A program made the translations under genes and the position numbers. Shown piece after piece: positions 40,937 to 50,284 of a stretch of 64,000 bases of DNA. Source of the DNA: Bacillus sp. BA3. Its GTDB lineage: Bacteria; Bacillota; Bacilli; Bacillales; DSM-1321. The DNA lies in contig PIZR01000002.1 in NCBI GenBank assembly GCA_002835675.1, positions 1,217,878-1,281,877 on the forward strand, given 5' to 3'. The notes below the pieces were generated by a model, which saw only the letters and a list, made by a program, of their open reading frames with translations, did no database searches and had not been told where the DNA came from. Position 1 is the first letter of the stretch, and each line of letters opens with the position of its first letter.

Positions 40937-42916
40937 CTATATTTTTCTCAGTAAATATAAGAGATATGGAGTGCCTATTAGTGCAACGACAAGTCCAGAA
41001 GGAATTTCTTTAGGGGCTAAAACAATTCTTCCTATAAGATCAGCCGAAGTTAAAAGGATTCCTCCAAGAAAAAGACTGACTGGAATAACCTTTCCATGTT
41101 CAAATCCAACCATTCTCCTAGCTGCATGAGGTGCTAGTAAACCTATAAACCCGACTGTTCCTACAATAGATACACTGACTGCCCCCATACAAACTCCTAA
41201 CATAATAGCTAAAAGCCTCGTCATAATAATATTTACTCCCAGTCCCTCAGCAACTTCATCTCCAAAGGAAATCACATCAAATTTTTTAATGAATAAAATG
41301 CTCAAAGGAATCGTAATGAGAGCGACAATGCCAGCAAGTTTCAATTCTTCCCAGCCCTTGGCATAGGTGCTTCCCGCTAACCATGCTAGGGCAGGGGCTA
41401 CGCCAATATTCGCTTTAACAATTAATATTTGTATAATGGCTGAACCAAATGCAGAAACCGCTACCCCCATTAACGCAAGTAGGATCGGCTGCCATTGAGT
41501 TTTCCATGACAGAATTAAAATGATAGTGATTGAAATACTTGAACCAACCATAGCTGCAATAGGAAGAAATTGTATAGAAACAGCAGGAAATAACACTAGG
41601 AAAATTAATGCCCCAGCTCCACCACCAGAAGTGATCCCTAAAACTGAAGGATCAGCTAGAGGATTTCTTAATACAGCTTGTATGAATAATCCACTTGTCG
41701 CTAATAGCATCCCAACTAGAAAAGCAGTCAATATCCGCGGAATACGGAATTGCATAACAAACGGTGAGTTAAATGACTTATCAAGCCAGTCTTGAAATGT
41801 AAAAAAACTTCCTGCTCCATATGAAACTGAAACTAATATAATCATAATGGTCAATCCAAATAATCCAAACAAGATCCAGCGATATGATATCGGGAGAAGT
41901 GAACTGCCGAGACGGCTTTCTCCCCTTGTTTGTCTTTTTCCAGTTTTATAGGCTAAATACATTAACCAAGGGGCACCAATTAAAGCCGTCATGGCCCCAA
42001 CCGGAATTTCTTGTCCGGGTTGAATCCACATTGCTAATACATCTGCAGCTACAAGAAGGTTGGCTCCCCATAAGAAAGAATGAAGTATTAACAACTTGTG
42101 CCCTTGTATCCCCATTAACCGAACTAAATGTGGTGCCATTAAACCGATAAAGCCGATGGGACCGACAACACTAACGGTCACAGCAGAAAGTAAAATAGCC
42201 GTGAACCAGGCAAATGCCTTTACACGGTTTACCGATTGTCCTAACGAGGTGGCCAAGTCATCCCCAAGGGATAGGAGATCAAGTGACTTTCCTAGAACTA
42301 AAGCTATAATCAAGCCAATCAAAATGAAAAAAATTGAAAATTTCACACCAGACCAATCTAGTTGTATAAGAGTTCCAGATCCCCATAAAAACAATCCATT
42401 TGTTTCATTTTCAAAAAGGAGCTGTACAGCTCCTGTAATAGAAGAAAAAAGTAAGGCAACAATCATTCCTGTAAGAGCGACACGAACTGGCTCCATAACT
42501 CTTCCTACTAAAGCTATCAACAGAACAGCAGATAACCCTGCACCGAGAAAGGAAATTACAAAGGGATAATCCCCTATATATTGTGGAAAAAAGACCATAG
42601 CGATAACAGTGAGCAAGTAGGCTCCCGAATTAATTCCTAAAGTGCTGGGGGAAGCAAGAGGGTTCTTCGTTAATGTTTGTAAAAGTACACCAGCAACTGC
42701 TAATGCTCCCCCGGAAAGTATACCGATAATGACCCTGGGAAGCCTTAGCCCTAGTACTATATTCTGAACGTTTCCTTCATACCAAACCTCTGTCATCAAT
42801 GTTCGTATCGTATAATCTGCTTGGCCTTGATATAAATGTAAGATACTAAGAACAAACAATAGAAGGAGGCCCCCAATGAAAAGCCAAGGGGAACTCTTTT
42901 TTATTGAACTTGCCAT
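40937..42916 (-). CDS. Fused FhuB-like iron-siderophore permease (two FecCD domains)
   Basis: A 659-residue membrane protein made of two tandem FecCD permease halves. Each has the RLPRVIIGILSGGALAVAGV / RIPRILTAFLVGMLLATSGL start, a NPLA(S/D)PS(T/V)LGI block and a VGPIGFIGLMAPHLVR / VGTVGFIGLLAPHAAR coupling loop. It would form the whole membrane channel of a ferric-siderophore ABC importer without a partner permease. The ATG at 42916 is one base after the upstream stop, using GGTGGAAG inside the previous gene; the TTG at 42943 is less likely. Last gene of the operon ATPase, binding protein, permease. Confidence 0.85.
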   Translation of the reverse strand: MASSIKKSSPWLFIGGLLLLFVLSILHLYQGQADYTIRTLMTEVWYEGNVQNIVLGLRLPRVIIGILSGGALAVAGVLLQTLTKNPLASPSTLGINSGAYLLTVIAMVFFPQYIGDYPFVISFLGAGLSAVLLIALVGRVMEPVRVALTGMIVALLFSSITGAVQLLFENETNGLFLWGSGTLIQLDWSGVKFSIFFILIGLIIALVLGKSLDLLSLGDDLATSLGQSVNRVKAFAWFTAILLSAVTVSVVGPIGFIGLMAPHLVRLMGIQGHKLLILHSFLWGANLLVAADVLAMWIQPGQEIPVGAMTALIGAPWLMYLAYKTGKRQTRGESRLGSSLLPISYRWILFGLFGLTIMIILVSVSYGAGSFFTFQDWLDKSFNSPFVMQFRIPRILTAFLVGMLLATSGLFIQAVLRNPLADPSVLGITSGGGAGALIFLVLFPAVSIQFLPIAAMVGSSISITIILILSWKTQWQPILLALMGVAVSAFGSAIIQILIVKANIGVAPALAWLAGSTYAKGWEELKLAGIVALITIPLSILFIKKFDVISFGDEVAEGLGVNIIMTRLLAIMLGVCMGAVSVSIVGTVGFIGLLAPHAARRMVGFEHGKVIPVSLFLGGILLTSADLIGRIVLAPKEIPSGLVVALIGTPYLLYLLRKI

Positions 42917-42917
42917 T

Positions 42918-43907
42918 TTATTCTTCCACCAATGCGTTTTCAATTTGATCTACGAGTACTTTTGCAGATAGCGGGCCCCCGAATAACCAAGTATCTTCCC
43001 CTAATGAATAAGTACGATCTTCTTTAACGAACGCTATGTTTTTCCAAACGTCATTATCCTTTAATTGGTTTTCAAATATATTATCATTATCTTGAACGAC
43101 ATAAATGAAGTTGGCTTCTTCTAAGGCAGGAAGTGCCTCCACATTGACTGTAGAGAAACCATATACTTCAAAGTTTTCATTTTGATAAGCGTTTTGTAAC
43201 CCTACCTTCTCCAAAATAACTGATGCCATTGAGTTTGGTGTAAATACCCGAAGAACAGGTACTTGATTCGAGCTATAAGCCTGAGTTAACACAAATTGAT
43301 TTGTTTTTAATTTTTCTGCTTGGATTTTCTCTTTTGTTTCTTTATATTTTTCATTTAATTCATTTAAAATGACATCAGCTTGATCTTCCTTTTGAACTGC
43401 TTTTGCAATTGTTTTGAAGGTTGTTACCATTTCATCGTATTGGCTAATGGATTCATCTTGTGGATAAGGTTCAAAGAATATAGTAGGGGCAATTGATTCC
43501 AACTCTTTTTTAATTCCCTCATGACGAAACTTTGTTGTAATAATTAGATCCGGTTCCAACTGAGCGATAGCCTCAAGATTCGGTTCTTGTCTGGTGCCCA
43601 CATCTGTTACATCAGTTGATAGTTCTTCATCGATTTGTACCCATTTGTTATACCCTTCTATATCTGTAACACCAACAGGCTGTATATCAAGAGCTAACAA
43701 GTCTTCTACGTATGTCCATTCTAAAACAACAATTTTTTTCGGTTTTGCGTGTAGTTCCGTGTTTCCTAATACATGCTTAATCGTTACTGGTTCATTTTCA
43801 TTGGATGTTTGCCCATCAGGAGTTGTCCCATCCATTTGTGATTGGTTACAAGCTGCCAAGATAGTTGCAAATGTTACTAACAACAGCACCCTGAATAATT
43901 TCTTCAT
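42918..43907 (-). CDS. Iron-siderophore binding lipoprotein
   Basis: A 329-residue periplasmic-binding-type lipoprotein. The lipobox is TILAACNQ (Cys20), followed by a short Asn/Gln-rich linker, then the FecB/TroA two-lobe fold with KPKKIVVLEWTYVEDLLALD, VGTRQEPNLEAIAQLEPDLI and WKNIAFVKEDRTYSLGEDTW. It captures ferric hydroxamate/citrate-type chelates and docks on the fused permease through conserved Glu in each lobe. Similar to YfiY-type proteins. Iron regulation is expected, but I found no convincing Fur box upstream of the operon. Confidence 0.85.
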   Translation of the reverse strand: MKKLFRVLLLVTFATILAACNQSQMDGTTPDGQTSNENEPVTIKHVLGNTELHAKPKKIVVLEWTYVEDLLALDIQPVGVTDIEGYNKWVQIDEELSTDVTDVGTRQEPNLEAIAQLEPDLIITTKFRHEGIKKELESIAPTIFFEPYPQDESISQYDEMVTTFKTIAKAVQKEDQADVILNELNEKYKETKEKIQAEKLKTNQFVLTQAYSSNQVPVLRVFTPNSMASVILEKVGLQNAYQNENFEVYGFSTVNVEALPALEEANFIYVVQDNDNIFENQLKDNDVWKNIAFVKEDRTYSLGEDTWLFGGPLSAKVLVDQIENALVEE

Positions 43908-43962
43908 AATTCATTCCCCCGATTTTTTCAAGAATAGTAGATACCCAATAATGAATAGCATA

Positions 43963-44766
43963 TTACTTCCTATCACTTACTTTTCTCCCTTTGCCATATG
44001 GAATGCATAAAGGGGTCCCAAACAATGGATCGACAGTAATCTCACATTCTATTTGAAAAACCGAACGAACCATATCGGCATTTACAATATCTTCTGGTTT
44101 TCCTTGAGCAAAAACGTTTCGGTTATGAATCGCTACAATATGTTGAGCATATCGACAGGCTAGATTTATATCATGAAGAACCATCACGATAGTACGCTGT
44201 TCTTTTTCGTTTAATTCAAACAGCAAATCAAGTATTTCGATTTGATGGGTCATGTCTAAATACGTGGTTGGTTCGTCTAAAAGAATGATGTCTGTTTCTT
44301 GCGCAAGTGTCATGGCAATCCAGGCTCTTTGTCGTTGTCCCCCGGATAGGGAGTCAACCGAACGATCTGCTAAAGATTTCATTCCTGTAGCTTCCAATGC
44401 TTTATTCACTATAATTTCATCTTCTTCCGACCATTGCTTCAGCCAATTATGATAAGGGTATCTCCCTTGCTTTACCAATTGAGTGACAGAAAGTCCTTCC
44501 GGAGCAATTGGTCCCTGTGGAAGAATAGCCAAATGTTTGGCAATTTCTTTTGTCGGCCATTTTTCAATATCTTTCCCATCGAGAATAACAGAACCTTCCT
44601 TAGGGCGTAATAGACGTGCTAAAGAACGAAGCAAGGTTGATTTACCACAACCATTACTACCTATAAAAACCGTGATTTCCCCATTTGGAATTTGTAAATT
44701 TAGTTGGTCAATAATTATTGTTTCTCCATAGGCTAACGTTAATGATCTTGCTTCCAATGGATGCAT
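43963..44766 (-). CDS. Iron-siderophore ABC transporter ATPase
   Basis: A 267-residue ABC ATPase of the FecE/FhuC type: Walker [14 protein letters not shown]-loop [11 protein letters not shown], signature [17 protein letters not shown], Walker [14 protein letters not shown] and H-loop [12 protein letters not shown]. It powers the importer encoded downstream (binding lipoprotein 55 bases away, then the fused permease). The gene order is complete for a ferric-siderophore system; no siderophore synthesis genes are present. The 430 bases upstream contain no gene I can support. Confidence 0.88.
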   Translation of the reverse strand: MHPLEARSLTLAYGETIIIDQLNLQIPNGEITVFIGSNGCGKSTLLRSLARLLRPKEGSVILDGKDIEKWPTKEIAKHLAILPQGPIAPEGLSVTQLVKQGRYPYHNWLKQWSEEDEIIVNKALEATGMKSLADRSVDSLSGGQRQRAWIAMTLAQETDIILLDEPTTYLDMTHQIEILDLLFELNEKEQRTIVMVLHDINLACRYAQHIVAIHNRNVFAQGKPEDIVNADMVRSVFQIECEITVDPLFGTPLCIPYGKGRKVSDRK

Positions 44767-45109
44767 GTTATCACTCCTAGTATGGCTTCCGAACTTAATA
44801 TAATAAATAAAAAAGGAACTCGAATGGTCCTTTTAACAACCTGTCATTACCCATTTTTTCAAGTTGTTATATGTTATGAAGGAGAGTCCTTCATTGCATG
44901 GTGACTTGTCCTAATATATGAAAATAAGCACGGCAGCATAGCAACTAGAATCGCTTTCAAGCCTTTTATATGAATTGAAAAACGGGTTTATATGCAATAC
45001 GGATATACAGTGAAGGTGAATTCCAAAATTGAACGATTGAAGTCGATACTGAAGAAAATAAGGGGGCAAGTATTACGCGTATGAGGGGGCATTATGCCAC
45101 GTTTGTTGC

Positions 45110-45172
45110 ATAAGAAAAGGAGCTGCAGATCAGCTCCTGGCAATGAAGTATAGCACTTGTTAGATCAACAAA
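45110..45172. repeat. Short interspersed repeat (family 2), copy c
   Basis: CATAAGAAAAGGAGCTGCAG, ATCAGCTCCTGGCAATGAAG and GCACTTGTTAGATCAACAA; shares the left AAGAAAAGGAGCTGC and right CACTTGTTAGATCAACAA ends with copies h and g. Confidence 0.6.
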
Positions 45173-45207
45173 AAAACTGATTTCGTAGAGAAATCAGTTT
45201 TTTATTT
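45173..45207. terminator. Terminator of the MFS gene
   Basis: AAAAACTGATTTC-GTAGA-GAAATCAGTTTTTT, T-rich on both exits. Confidence 0.85.
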
Positions 45208-46473
45208 TTTACTTCCCCGAGACCAGATTACCACTGGAATCAATAATAAAGATAATGAACCTCCAATAAATGATAATGTTGTATAACTTGAACCGGCCAC
45301 AATCATTCCTGATAAGGCACCGCCAGAAGCTCCTGATAAGGCTATTAAAACATCCACTGTACCTTGAGTTTTAGCCCGGTTTGAAGTGTCAGTTGAATCA
45401 ACAATAAGAGCAGTCCCGCTTATTAAACCAAAATTCCATCCTAATCCAAGTAAACAAAGGGCAATAACTAGGAGAATCATAGAATCGCCTGGTGCAATCG
45501 CTGATATTAAACCTGCCAGAAGCAGCGTAGCTCCAGAGGCAATAGCCATGGCAGTACGGCCAAACTTATCAACAAGGACACCTGTAACCAGTGAAGGAAG
45601 ATACATTGCAGCTACATGAAAACCAATAACGAGACCTATTTCACCCAAGTTATGTCCATGATGTCTCATATGAACTGGTGTCATTGTCATAATAGCCACC
45701 ATTACAATTTGAGTAAGAACCATAATTGTCGCACCAACCATAATACCTCTTTTGTTTTCTATTCGTTCAGTATCAATCGAATACTCAATTCGATTACTTT
45801 CCTGGTTGGACGCTTCCATTGTTCTTGCTACAACTAATGGGTCTGGGCGAAGCATAATGAAAAGTACAAGACCTGCTAAGATAAATGCTGCTGCTGATAA
45901 AATGAAAGGACCAGCTAGTGATGGAACGCCAATGGAAAGAGCAAAATCCCCCATTACATTCACTAAATTCGGACCTGCAACTGCACCAAATGTTGTAAAC
46001 ACCATAGTAATACTAATAGCAGTAGCGCGTTGTTTATTGTTTGCCAAGTCCGTACCAGCGTAACGAGCTTGTAAATTTGTCGCTGTTCCTGCACCATAAA
46101 TAAGAAGGGAAGCAAATAAAAGGAAAACGCTATTTATTATAGCTGCGATTATGACCCCTAGCGCTCCAAGTCCCCCTATCATGAAACCAGCTGTTAGACC
46201 TGTACGACGACCGTAACGTTGAGAAAGTCTACCTACGATTAAAGCAGCCCCTGCAGACCCTAAAGTAAATAAACCAGAAGGAAGTCCAGCAAATGCATCT
46301 GTGCCAAGCATTTGTTGTGCAAGAAGTGCCCCCACCGTAATTCCAGCCGCTAACCCAGCACCGCCAAAAATTTGTGAAATACTTACAATAATTAATGTGC
46401 GTTTGTATAACATCTTTTGTTTTTCTTGAGAATCTACATAACTCTGGTTCTTTTGAAAAGTTTTACTGGACAT
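45202..46473 (-). CDS. MFS transporter
   Basis: A 423-residue major facilitator with 12 predicted helices. Motif A-like loops are GRLSQRYGRRTGLTAGFMIG between TM2 and TM3 and DKFGRTAMAIASGATLLLAG in the second half. The central loop (about 205-235, RTMEASNQESNRIEYSIDTE) is long and charged. Probably a drug or metabolite exporter; the substrate cannot be read. A broken rhodanese-type gene lies directly upstream on the same strand, which in related Bacillus often encodes an ArsR-rhodanese regulator of such an exporter. Confidence 0.8.
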   Translation of the reverse strand: MSSKTFQKNQSYVDSQEKQKMLYKRTLIIVSISQIFGGAGLAAGITVGALLAQQMLGTDAFAGLPSGLFTLGSAGAALIVGRLSQRYGRRTGLTAGFMIGGLGALGVIIAAIINSVFLLFASLLIYGAGTATNLQARYAGTDLANNKQRATAISITMVFTTFGAVAGPNLVNVMGDFALSIGVPSLAGPFILSAAAFILAGLVLFIMLRPDPLVVARTMEASNQESNRIEYSIDTERIENKRGIMVGATIMVLTQIVMVAIMTMTPVHMRHHGHNLGEIGLVIGFHVAAMYLPSLVTGVLVDKFGRTAMAIASGATLLLAGLISAIAPGDSMILLVIALCLLGLGWNFGLISGTALIVDSTDTSNRAKTQGTVDVLIALSGASGGALSGMIVAGSSYTTLSFIGGSLSLLLIPVVIWSRGSKK

Positions 46474-46484
46474 TTGTTAAGACC

Positions 46485-46625
46485 TCATTTATAATTCTGT
46501 AATTTCTTCCAATCATGTACACCTTCCTCTAAACGAAATGCATTAACACCTTTGGATCTTAGAAGTTCAACAGCCTCCACTGACATTAAACAGTAACAAC
46601 ACGACAATAAGAAATCGCTTGTTGA
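46485..46625 (-). pseudogene. C-terminal remnant of rhodanese-domain (ArsR-rhodanese-type) protein
   Basis: On the minus strand one frame reads YCLMSVEAVELLRSKGVNAF then RLEEGVHDWKKLQNYK and stops at 46485-46487; the preceding residues ISYCR lie in another frame. This is the end of a rhodanese domain (YCRGxYCxxSxEAVELL...EDGVxEW) as found fused to ArsR regulators. The active-site loop is frameshifted and all upstream sequence is lost at about 46625, next to a short interspersed repeat copy. The ArsR part is inferred from family knowledge. Confidence 0.65.
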
Positions 46626-46627
46626 AC

Positions 46628-46672
46628 TGACCTGCCCCGTTAGACTAAGAAGAAACTCAACATAATTGTTTT
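46628..46672. repeat. Short interspersed repeat (family 2), partial copy d
   Basis: GACCTGCCCCGTTAGACTAA then GAAGAAACTC. It keeps only the left CTGCCCC(G/T)TTAG end seen in copies f, g, h and j, and adjoins the truncated rhodanese remnant. Confidence 0.45.
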
Positions 46673-46685
46673 AACCGATCCATTG

Positions 46686-46716
46686 TATAAAAAAATCCAG
46701 CAGATATATTGCTGGT
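46686..46716 (-). terminator. Terminator of the RsbR-like gene
   Basis: CCAGCA and TGCTGG pair; on the minus strand the stem is followed by ATTTTTTT. Confidence 0.7.
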
Positions 46717-46725
46717 ACAATAGTT

Positions 46726-47541
46726 TTATTTAATGCTTTCTAATGCTTGTTTAACGTTTGCGAAAGAAGTAATTTCCGACATATTAATTCCGCTTTTTAC
46801 AACGGTTTTGGCTAATTTAGGGCGTAGCCCTGTTGTAAGGGTTTGTATTCCTAGCAAATCAAGCATTCGTCCTATTTGATGAAGATGACGTGCAATATCT
46901 GTATCTATTTTCAATATGCCTGAGAAGTCAACAATCACATAGTTTAACCGTAGTTCAGAAATTTTTGGTACGACTTTTTCCATAATGTAATTCGCCCTAT
47001 ATGAATCTATAATACCAATCAATGGGAGTACCGCAATACCATCTTTAATCATTACAATGGGTGCTGAAAGCTCATCCAGTTCTCTTTGCGTTTTCTCCTT
47101 ATATTCGTCGGAAAGGCGTTCGAAAGCAAAAATGGTTTCATTAAGGCTTATGTCCAACATATTGTTTATCCTCTTAATAATGAAGGAATGATCTTTTAAT
47201 GAAAGCTGGAACTCTAAGCTGATTTTCGTAATAATGTCGGTAAAAATGTCCCTCGTTGGCGGATAACGAACAATTATCTCTGAAATTGCCCCTTCGGGAG
47301 ATACCTGTCCAGCTGCGTTCTTATTACTCCATTCAATGAGTGTCTGTGGCACTCCCTCATCCATGACCAAAAGTGATTCACCTAAAAAATTTATAAATTC
47401 CATATACATTTTTATTGCTTGCTCTTTTTCCCACAGTGGAATATCTAATTCCATACTATGCAGAACACCTTCAACAATTTCTTCAGCTAGAGATTCTGCA
47501 TTATCGGTTAGGTGGTTTGAAACATTCAAAACCCAGGTCAT
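46726..47541 (-). CDS. RsbR paralogue, STAS-domain stressosome protein
   Basis: A 271-residue protein with an N-terminal helical sensor (about 1-140, globin-like in RsbR proteins) and a C-terminal STAS domain: LDELSAPIVMIKDGIAVLPL, GIIDSYRANYIMEKVVP and VIVDFSGILKIDTDIARHL. The phosphorylatable Thr of RsbR proteins is kept in KIDTDIA; the second site, GTIDT in RsbRA, is GIIDS here. Such proteins form the stressosome with RsbS and RsbT and tune sigma-B. Neither partner is in this window. Start at ATG 47541. Monocistronic with a terminator. Confidence 0.8.
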   Translation of the reverse strand: MTWVLNVSNHLTDNAESLAEEIVEGVLHSMELDIPLWEKEQAIKMYMEFINFLGESLLVMDEGVPQTLIEWSNKNAAGQVSPEGAISEIIVRYPPTRDIFTDIITKISLEFQLSLKDHSFIIKRINNMLDISLNETIFAFERLSDEYKEKTQRELDELSAPIVMIKDGIAVLPLIGIIDSYRANYIMEKVVPKISELRLNYVIVDFSGILKIDTDIARHLHQIGRMLDLLGIQTLTTGLRPKLAKTVVKSGINMSEITSFANVKQALESIK

Positions 47542-47702
47542 ATTAGTCCAACACCTTCTTTAAGCGAATAAACTCTTGTAGTAATAATAATCATTTACAT
47601 CATTGATAGTCAATTGAATTAAAAAACACGGACGATGTTTCCGACTTAGCTTAATACCAAATTACAAGGACGTATCTCTGCCATTTATATTCCTCATTAA
47701 AT

Positions 47703-48422
47703 TTAATCCAATAGTTGAATTTTGATCCTTTTTTTCGTCGGACCTTTTTGTTGAATTTTCATAATGGAAAAGTCTTTAATTTCATTAGTGTTGTTGACGT
47801 GGGTTCCGCCACATGCTTGCTCATCAATATCATTTATTTGAACGATTCGAATTTCGTTAATAGAAGCTGGAAGTAAATTAATGACCGTTTTAATAACCCC
47901 TTCTTTTTGCTCTGCTTCAGCTCTGCTAATTGTATTCGTGTCAACATTATGGGGTTGGGCCAGTACCTTCTTTATCGTTTGTTCTAATTGATCGAATGGT
48001 ATTTCTTGTATTATTTCAGGAGAAAAAGACAGCTCTAATCTCGCATGTTCTTTTTCAATTTGACTGCTTGTAGCTAAAGCATTGTAATGTTCATATAAAT
48101 AACCTGAAATGACATGCAATAATGTGTGATACTGCATATTCTGATACCGCCAAGACCAGTCAATCTGCATTTCTACTGTTTGATCAATGTCCTGTAATGG
48201 ACGTTCTAGTTCATGAATAATTTCACCATCTACTTTTTTTACTGCTAATACATTATAGCTTTCATCACCTTGTTTAATGATCCCCCGGTCACAAGGCTGC
48301 CCACCGCCGCCAGGATAAAAAATGGTTTGATTGAACACAACAAATCGGTCTTGTATGGAAACAATATTTGCCGAACATTCTTTTAGATAACTATTCTCTA
48401 CATATAACTCTATCGTGGCCAT
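47703..48422 (-). CDS. Alanyl-tRNA editing protein AlaX
   Basis: A 239-residue free-standing editing domain related to the AlaRS editing and C-terminal regions. Zinc ligands are His99 and His103 (YHTLLH) and Cys204 and His208 (ACGGTH). The N-terminal TIFYPGGGGQPCDRG block is also present, so it is the larger AlaX-M type. It hydrolyses Ser (or Gly) wrongly attached to tRNA-Ala. Its start lies 32 bases inside the end of the threonine aldolase gene, so expression is coupled. Placement with a MarR regulator and an amino acid lyase suggests an amino-acid-stress operon (inference). Confidence 0.85.
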   Translation of the reverse strand: MATIELYVENSYLKECSANIVSIQDRFVVFNQTIFYPGGGGQPCDRGIIKQGDESYNVLAVKKVDGEIIHELERPLQDIDQTVEMQIDWSWRYQNMQYHTLLHVISGYLYEHYNALATSSQIEKEHARLELSFSPEIIQEIPFDQLEQTIKKVLAQPHNVDTNTISRAEAEQKEGVIKTVINLLPASINEIRIVQINDIDEQACGGTHVNNTNEIKDFSIMKIQQKGPTKKRIKIQLLD

Positions 48423-49467
48423 TTTTTTCTCCTTTAATTGCGTTAATATCCTCTACGAGCATATCAACATGTTCTTTTTTCGTAGCCCAACTGGTACAAA
48501 ATCTCACAGCACTGTGTGTAGCATCGACTTTTTCCCAGAAGGAGAATGAATACTTTTTGCCTAATTCCAAAATTACATCTTCGGGCAAGATGGGAAACTG
48601 CTGATTTGATGTGGAGTCATATCGTAATGAAAATCCATTTTCAACAAATGCTTCTCGAATCATCATTGACATTTCCACGGCATGATTAGAAACTTCATAA
48701 TATAAGCCATCTTCAAATAGGGTTTCAAACTGGATCCCCAAAAGTCTCCCTTTAGCCAGCATCCCTCCCTTTTGCTTGATGAAATAGCGGAAATCCTTTT
48801 TCAGGGCATCATTCATGATGACTGCCGCTTCACCAAACATTGCACCAACTTTCGTTCCCCCTATATAGAACACATCACATAGCCTGGCAACATCCGCCAA
48901 GGTTAAATCGCTGTCTTTCGAAGCCAAGCCATACCCTAATCTAGCTCCATCCAATACCAATGGCAAACCACATTCCCGGCAAACTTCACTCAATGCTTCC
49001 AATTCGGCTTTACTATAAGTCGTTCCATTTTCTGTAGGGTTAGAAATGTAAACCAAGCCTGGCTGTACCATATGCTCATGAGTAACATCATTCCAGTGAG
49101 CATCATATAATTCTTTCACCTGTCCAGCTTGAATTTTTCCATCATCACTCGGCAAAGTAAGCACTTTATGACCAGTGGCTTCAATCGCCCCTGTTTCATG
49201 TACCGCGATATGACCGGTAATTGCAGAAACTGCACCTTGATGCGGCCGCAAAATTGAAGCGATAATAGTTGTATTCGTTTGTGTTCCTCCTACTAAAAAG
49301 TGTATATCTGCATTTGCAGCATCACACTCTTTTCGAATGTAGGCTCTCGCTTTTTCACAGTGTTCATCCACTCCATATCCAGGTGTTTGTTCTTCATTGG
49401 TTTCTATTAACCTTTTCAGAATTCGCTTATGAGCACCTTCTGTATAATCATTTTCAAAACGTATCAT
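48391..49467 (-). CDS. Threonine aldolase / beta-eliminating lyase family enzyme
   Basis: A 358-residue PLP enzyme. The N-terminus IRFENDYTEGAHKRILKRL and GYGVDEHCEKA are typical of low-specificity threonine aldolases; PLP contacts are GGTQTN, the Asp in LVLDGARLGYGL, and the Schiff-base Lys in FYIGGTKVGAMFGEA. It would cleave Thr or allo-Thr to Gly and acetaldehyde, or act on related beta-hydroxy amino acids. It starts one base after the marR stop and overlaps alaX by 32 bases, forming a tight three-gene operon. Confidence 0.8.
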   Translation of the reverse strand: MIRFENDYTEGAHKRILKRLIETNEEQTPGYGVDEHCEKARAYIRKECDAANADIHFLVGGTQTNTTIIASILRPHQGAVSAITGHIAVHETGAIEATGHKVLTLPSDDGKIQAGQVKELYDAHWNDVTHEHMVQPGLVYISNPTENGTTYSKAELEALSEVCRECGLPLVLDGARLGYGLASKDSDLTLADVARLCDVFYIGGTKVGAMFGEAAVIMNDALKKDFRYFIKQKGGMLAKGRLLGIQFETLFEDGLYYEVSNHAVEMSMMIREAFVENGFSLRYDSTSNQQFPILPEDVILELGKKYSFSFWEKVDATHSAVRFCTSWATKKEHVDMLVEDINAIKGEKNGHDRVICRE

Positions 49468-49468
49468 C

Positions 49469-49912
49469 CTATAATCTCCCCAAACTATCCAATTTCTTCT
49501 GAATGACCATCATAGAAGCATGGATTTCTTTTATTTCGTTTTCTGATAATCCTTGGAATAACCTCACTAATTGTTCATCAGATCTTTCATTAAGCTGGTC
49601 AAAAAGAGTCAACCCTTCAGGAGTCAACCGAATTAGACTAGTTCTGTTGTCCAAGGCCGAATTTTCCTTCATAACCAGTCCATCTTTGCTTAACTTATTA
49701 ATTATTCTGCTCATATAGCTGCGATCAATTTCCAGTTTATCAACTAAATTGTTCGCTATACACTGCTCCATCAAACCGATTTCTAAAATTACCCGTGCCT
49801 CAGTAAAAGAATATCCGGTATCCAAAATATGCTTATCCAACACACCAAGTATATTCGTATAAAATCTATTGAATTGCCGGATATCTGCAATGGTATTTTT
49901 ATTTATATTCAT
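49469..49912 (-). CDS. MarR-family transcriptional regulator
   Basis: A 147-residue winged-helix regulator with TGYSFTEARVILEIGLMEQC, then the recognition helix region KLEIDRSYMSRIINKLSKDG and the wing MKENSALDNRTSLIRLTPEG. It heads the operon with threonine aldolase and alaX. Upstream, two copies of TTAGTGGACTTT(A/G)TC sit across a consensus promoter, so it probably represses its own operon. The ligand is unknown. AAGGAAG lies six bases before the ATG. Confidence 0.85.
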   Translation of the reverse strand: MNINKNTIADIRQFNRFYTNILGVLDKHILDTGYSFTEARVILEIGLMEQCIANNLVDKLEIDRSYMSRIINKLSKDGLVMKENSALDNRTSLIRLTPEGLTLFDQLNERSDEQLVRLFQGLSENEIKEIHASMMVIQKKLDSLGRL

Positions 49913-49926
49913 TTTAGACTTCCTTT

Positions 49927-49978
49927 TTAGTGGACTTTATCCACTAATACTTTATTGCGATTAGTGGACTTTGTCAAC
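49927..49978 (-). promoter_or_regulatory. MarR operon promoter with two operators
   Basis: Minus-strand TTGACA, 17 bases, TAAAGT (49977 to 49949). A perfect palindrome TTAGTGGA-CTTTA-TCCACTAA at 49927-49947 covers the expected start region, and a second half-conserved copy TTAGTGGACTTTGTCAAC at 49961-49978 overlaps the -35 and spacer. Occupancy of both would block RNA polymerase. Confidence 0.8.
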
Positions 49979-50284
49979 ATTTTTATAAATTTTTGAAGGA
50001 TTAATAGATACCCTTAGTTTAACCAATTTCAAAAAATTCACTTTTCCTGATTTAGTTTATATTCTTTAGGCTGATTGTTTCTTCTCGAGGAAGTTACAAT
50101 ACTTTAATTAGAAACACTTGTGCAATTTCCAACTTAAACTCCCCTCCCTCCATTGTTGAAGAAGGACATCCTTTGACCCATAACTTTTATCTATAAAATT
50201 AGAGATTATCGAACACGGGATGAGTTAAGGTGCATAAAATGGAATTGTGATATTTAACTATATTTTTTGAAAGGATGTAATATT

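Noticed and set aside
44766..44880. Search for a Fur box ahead of the siderophore importer
   Set aside because: No 7-1-7 palindrome was visible, so no operator is reported although iron control is expected.
47570..47605. AT-rich stretch resembling a Fur box upstream of the RsbR-like gene
   Set aside because: It matches only part of the TGATAATNATTATCA pattern and the gene is not iron-related.
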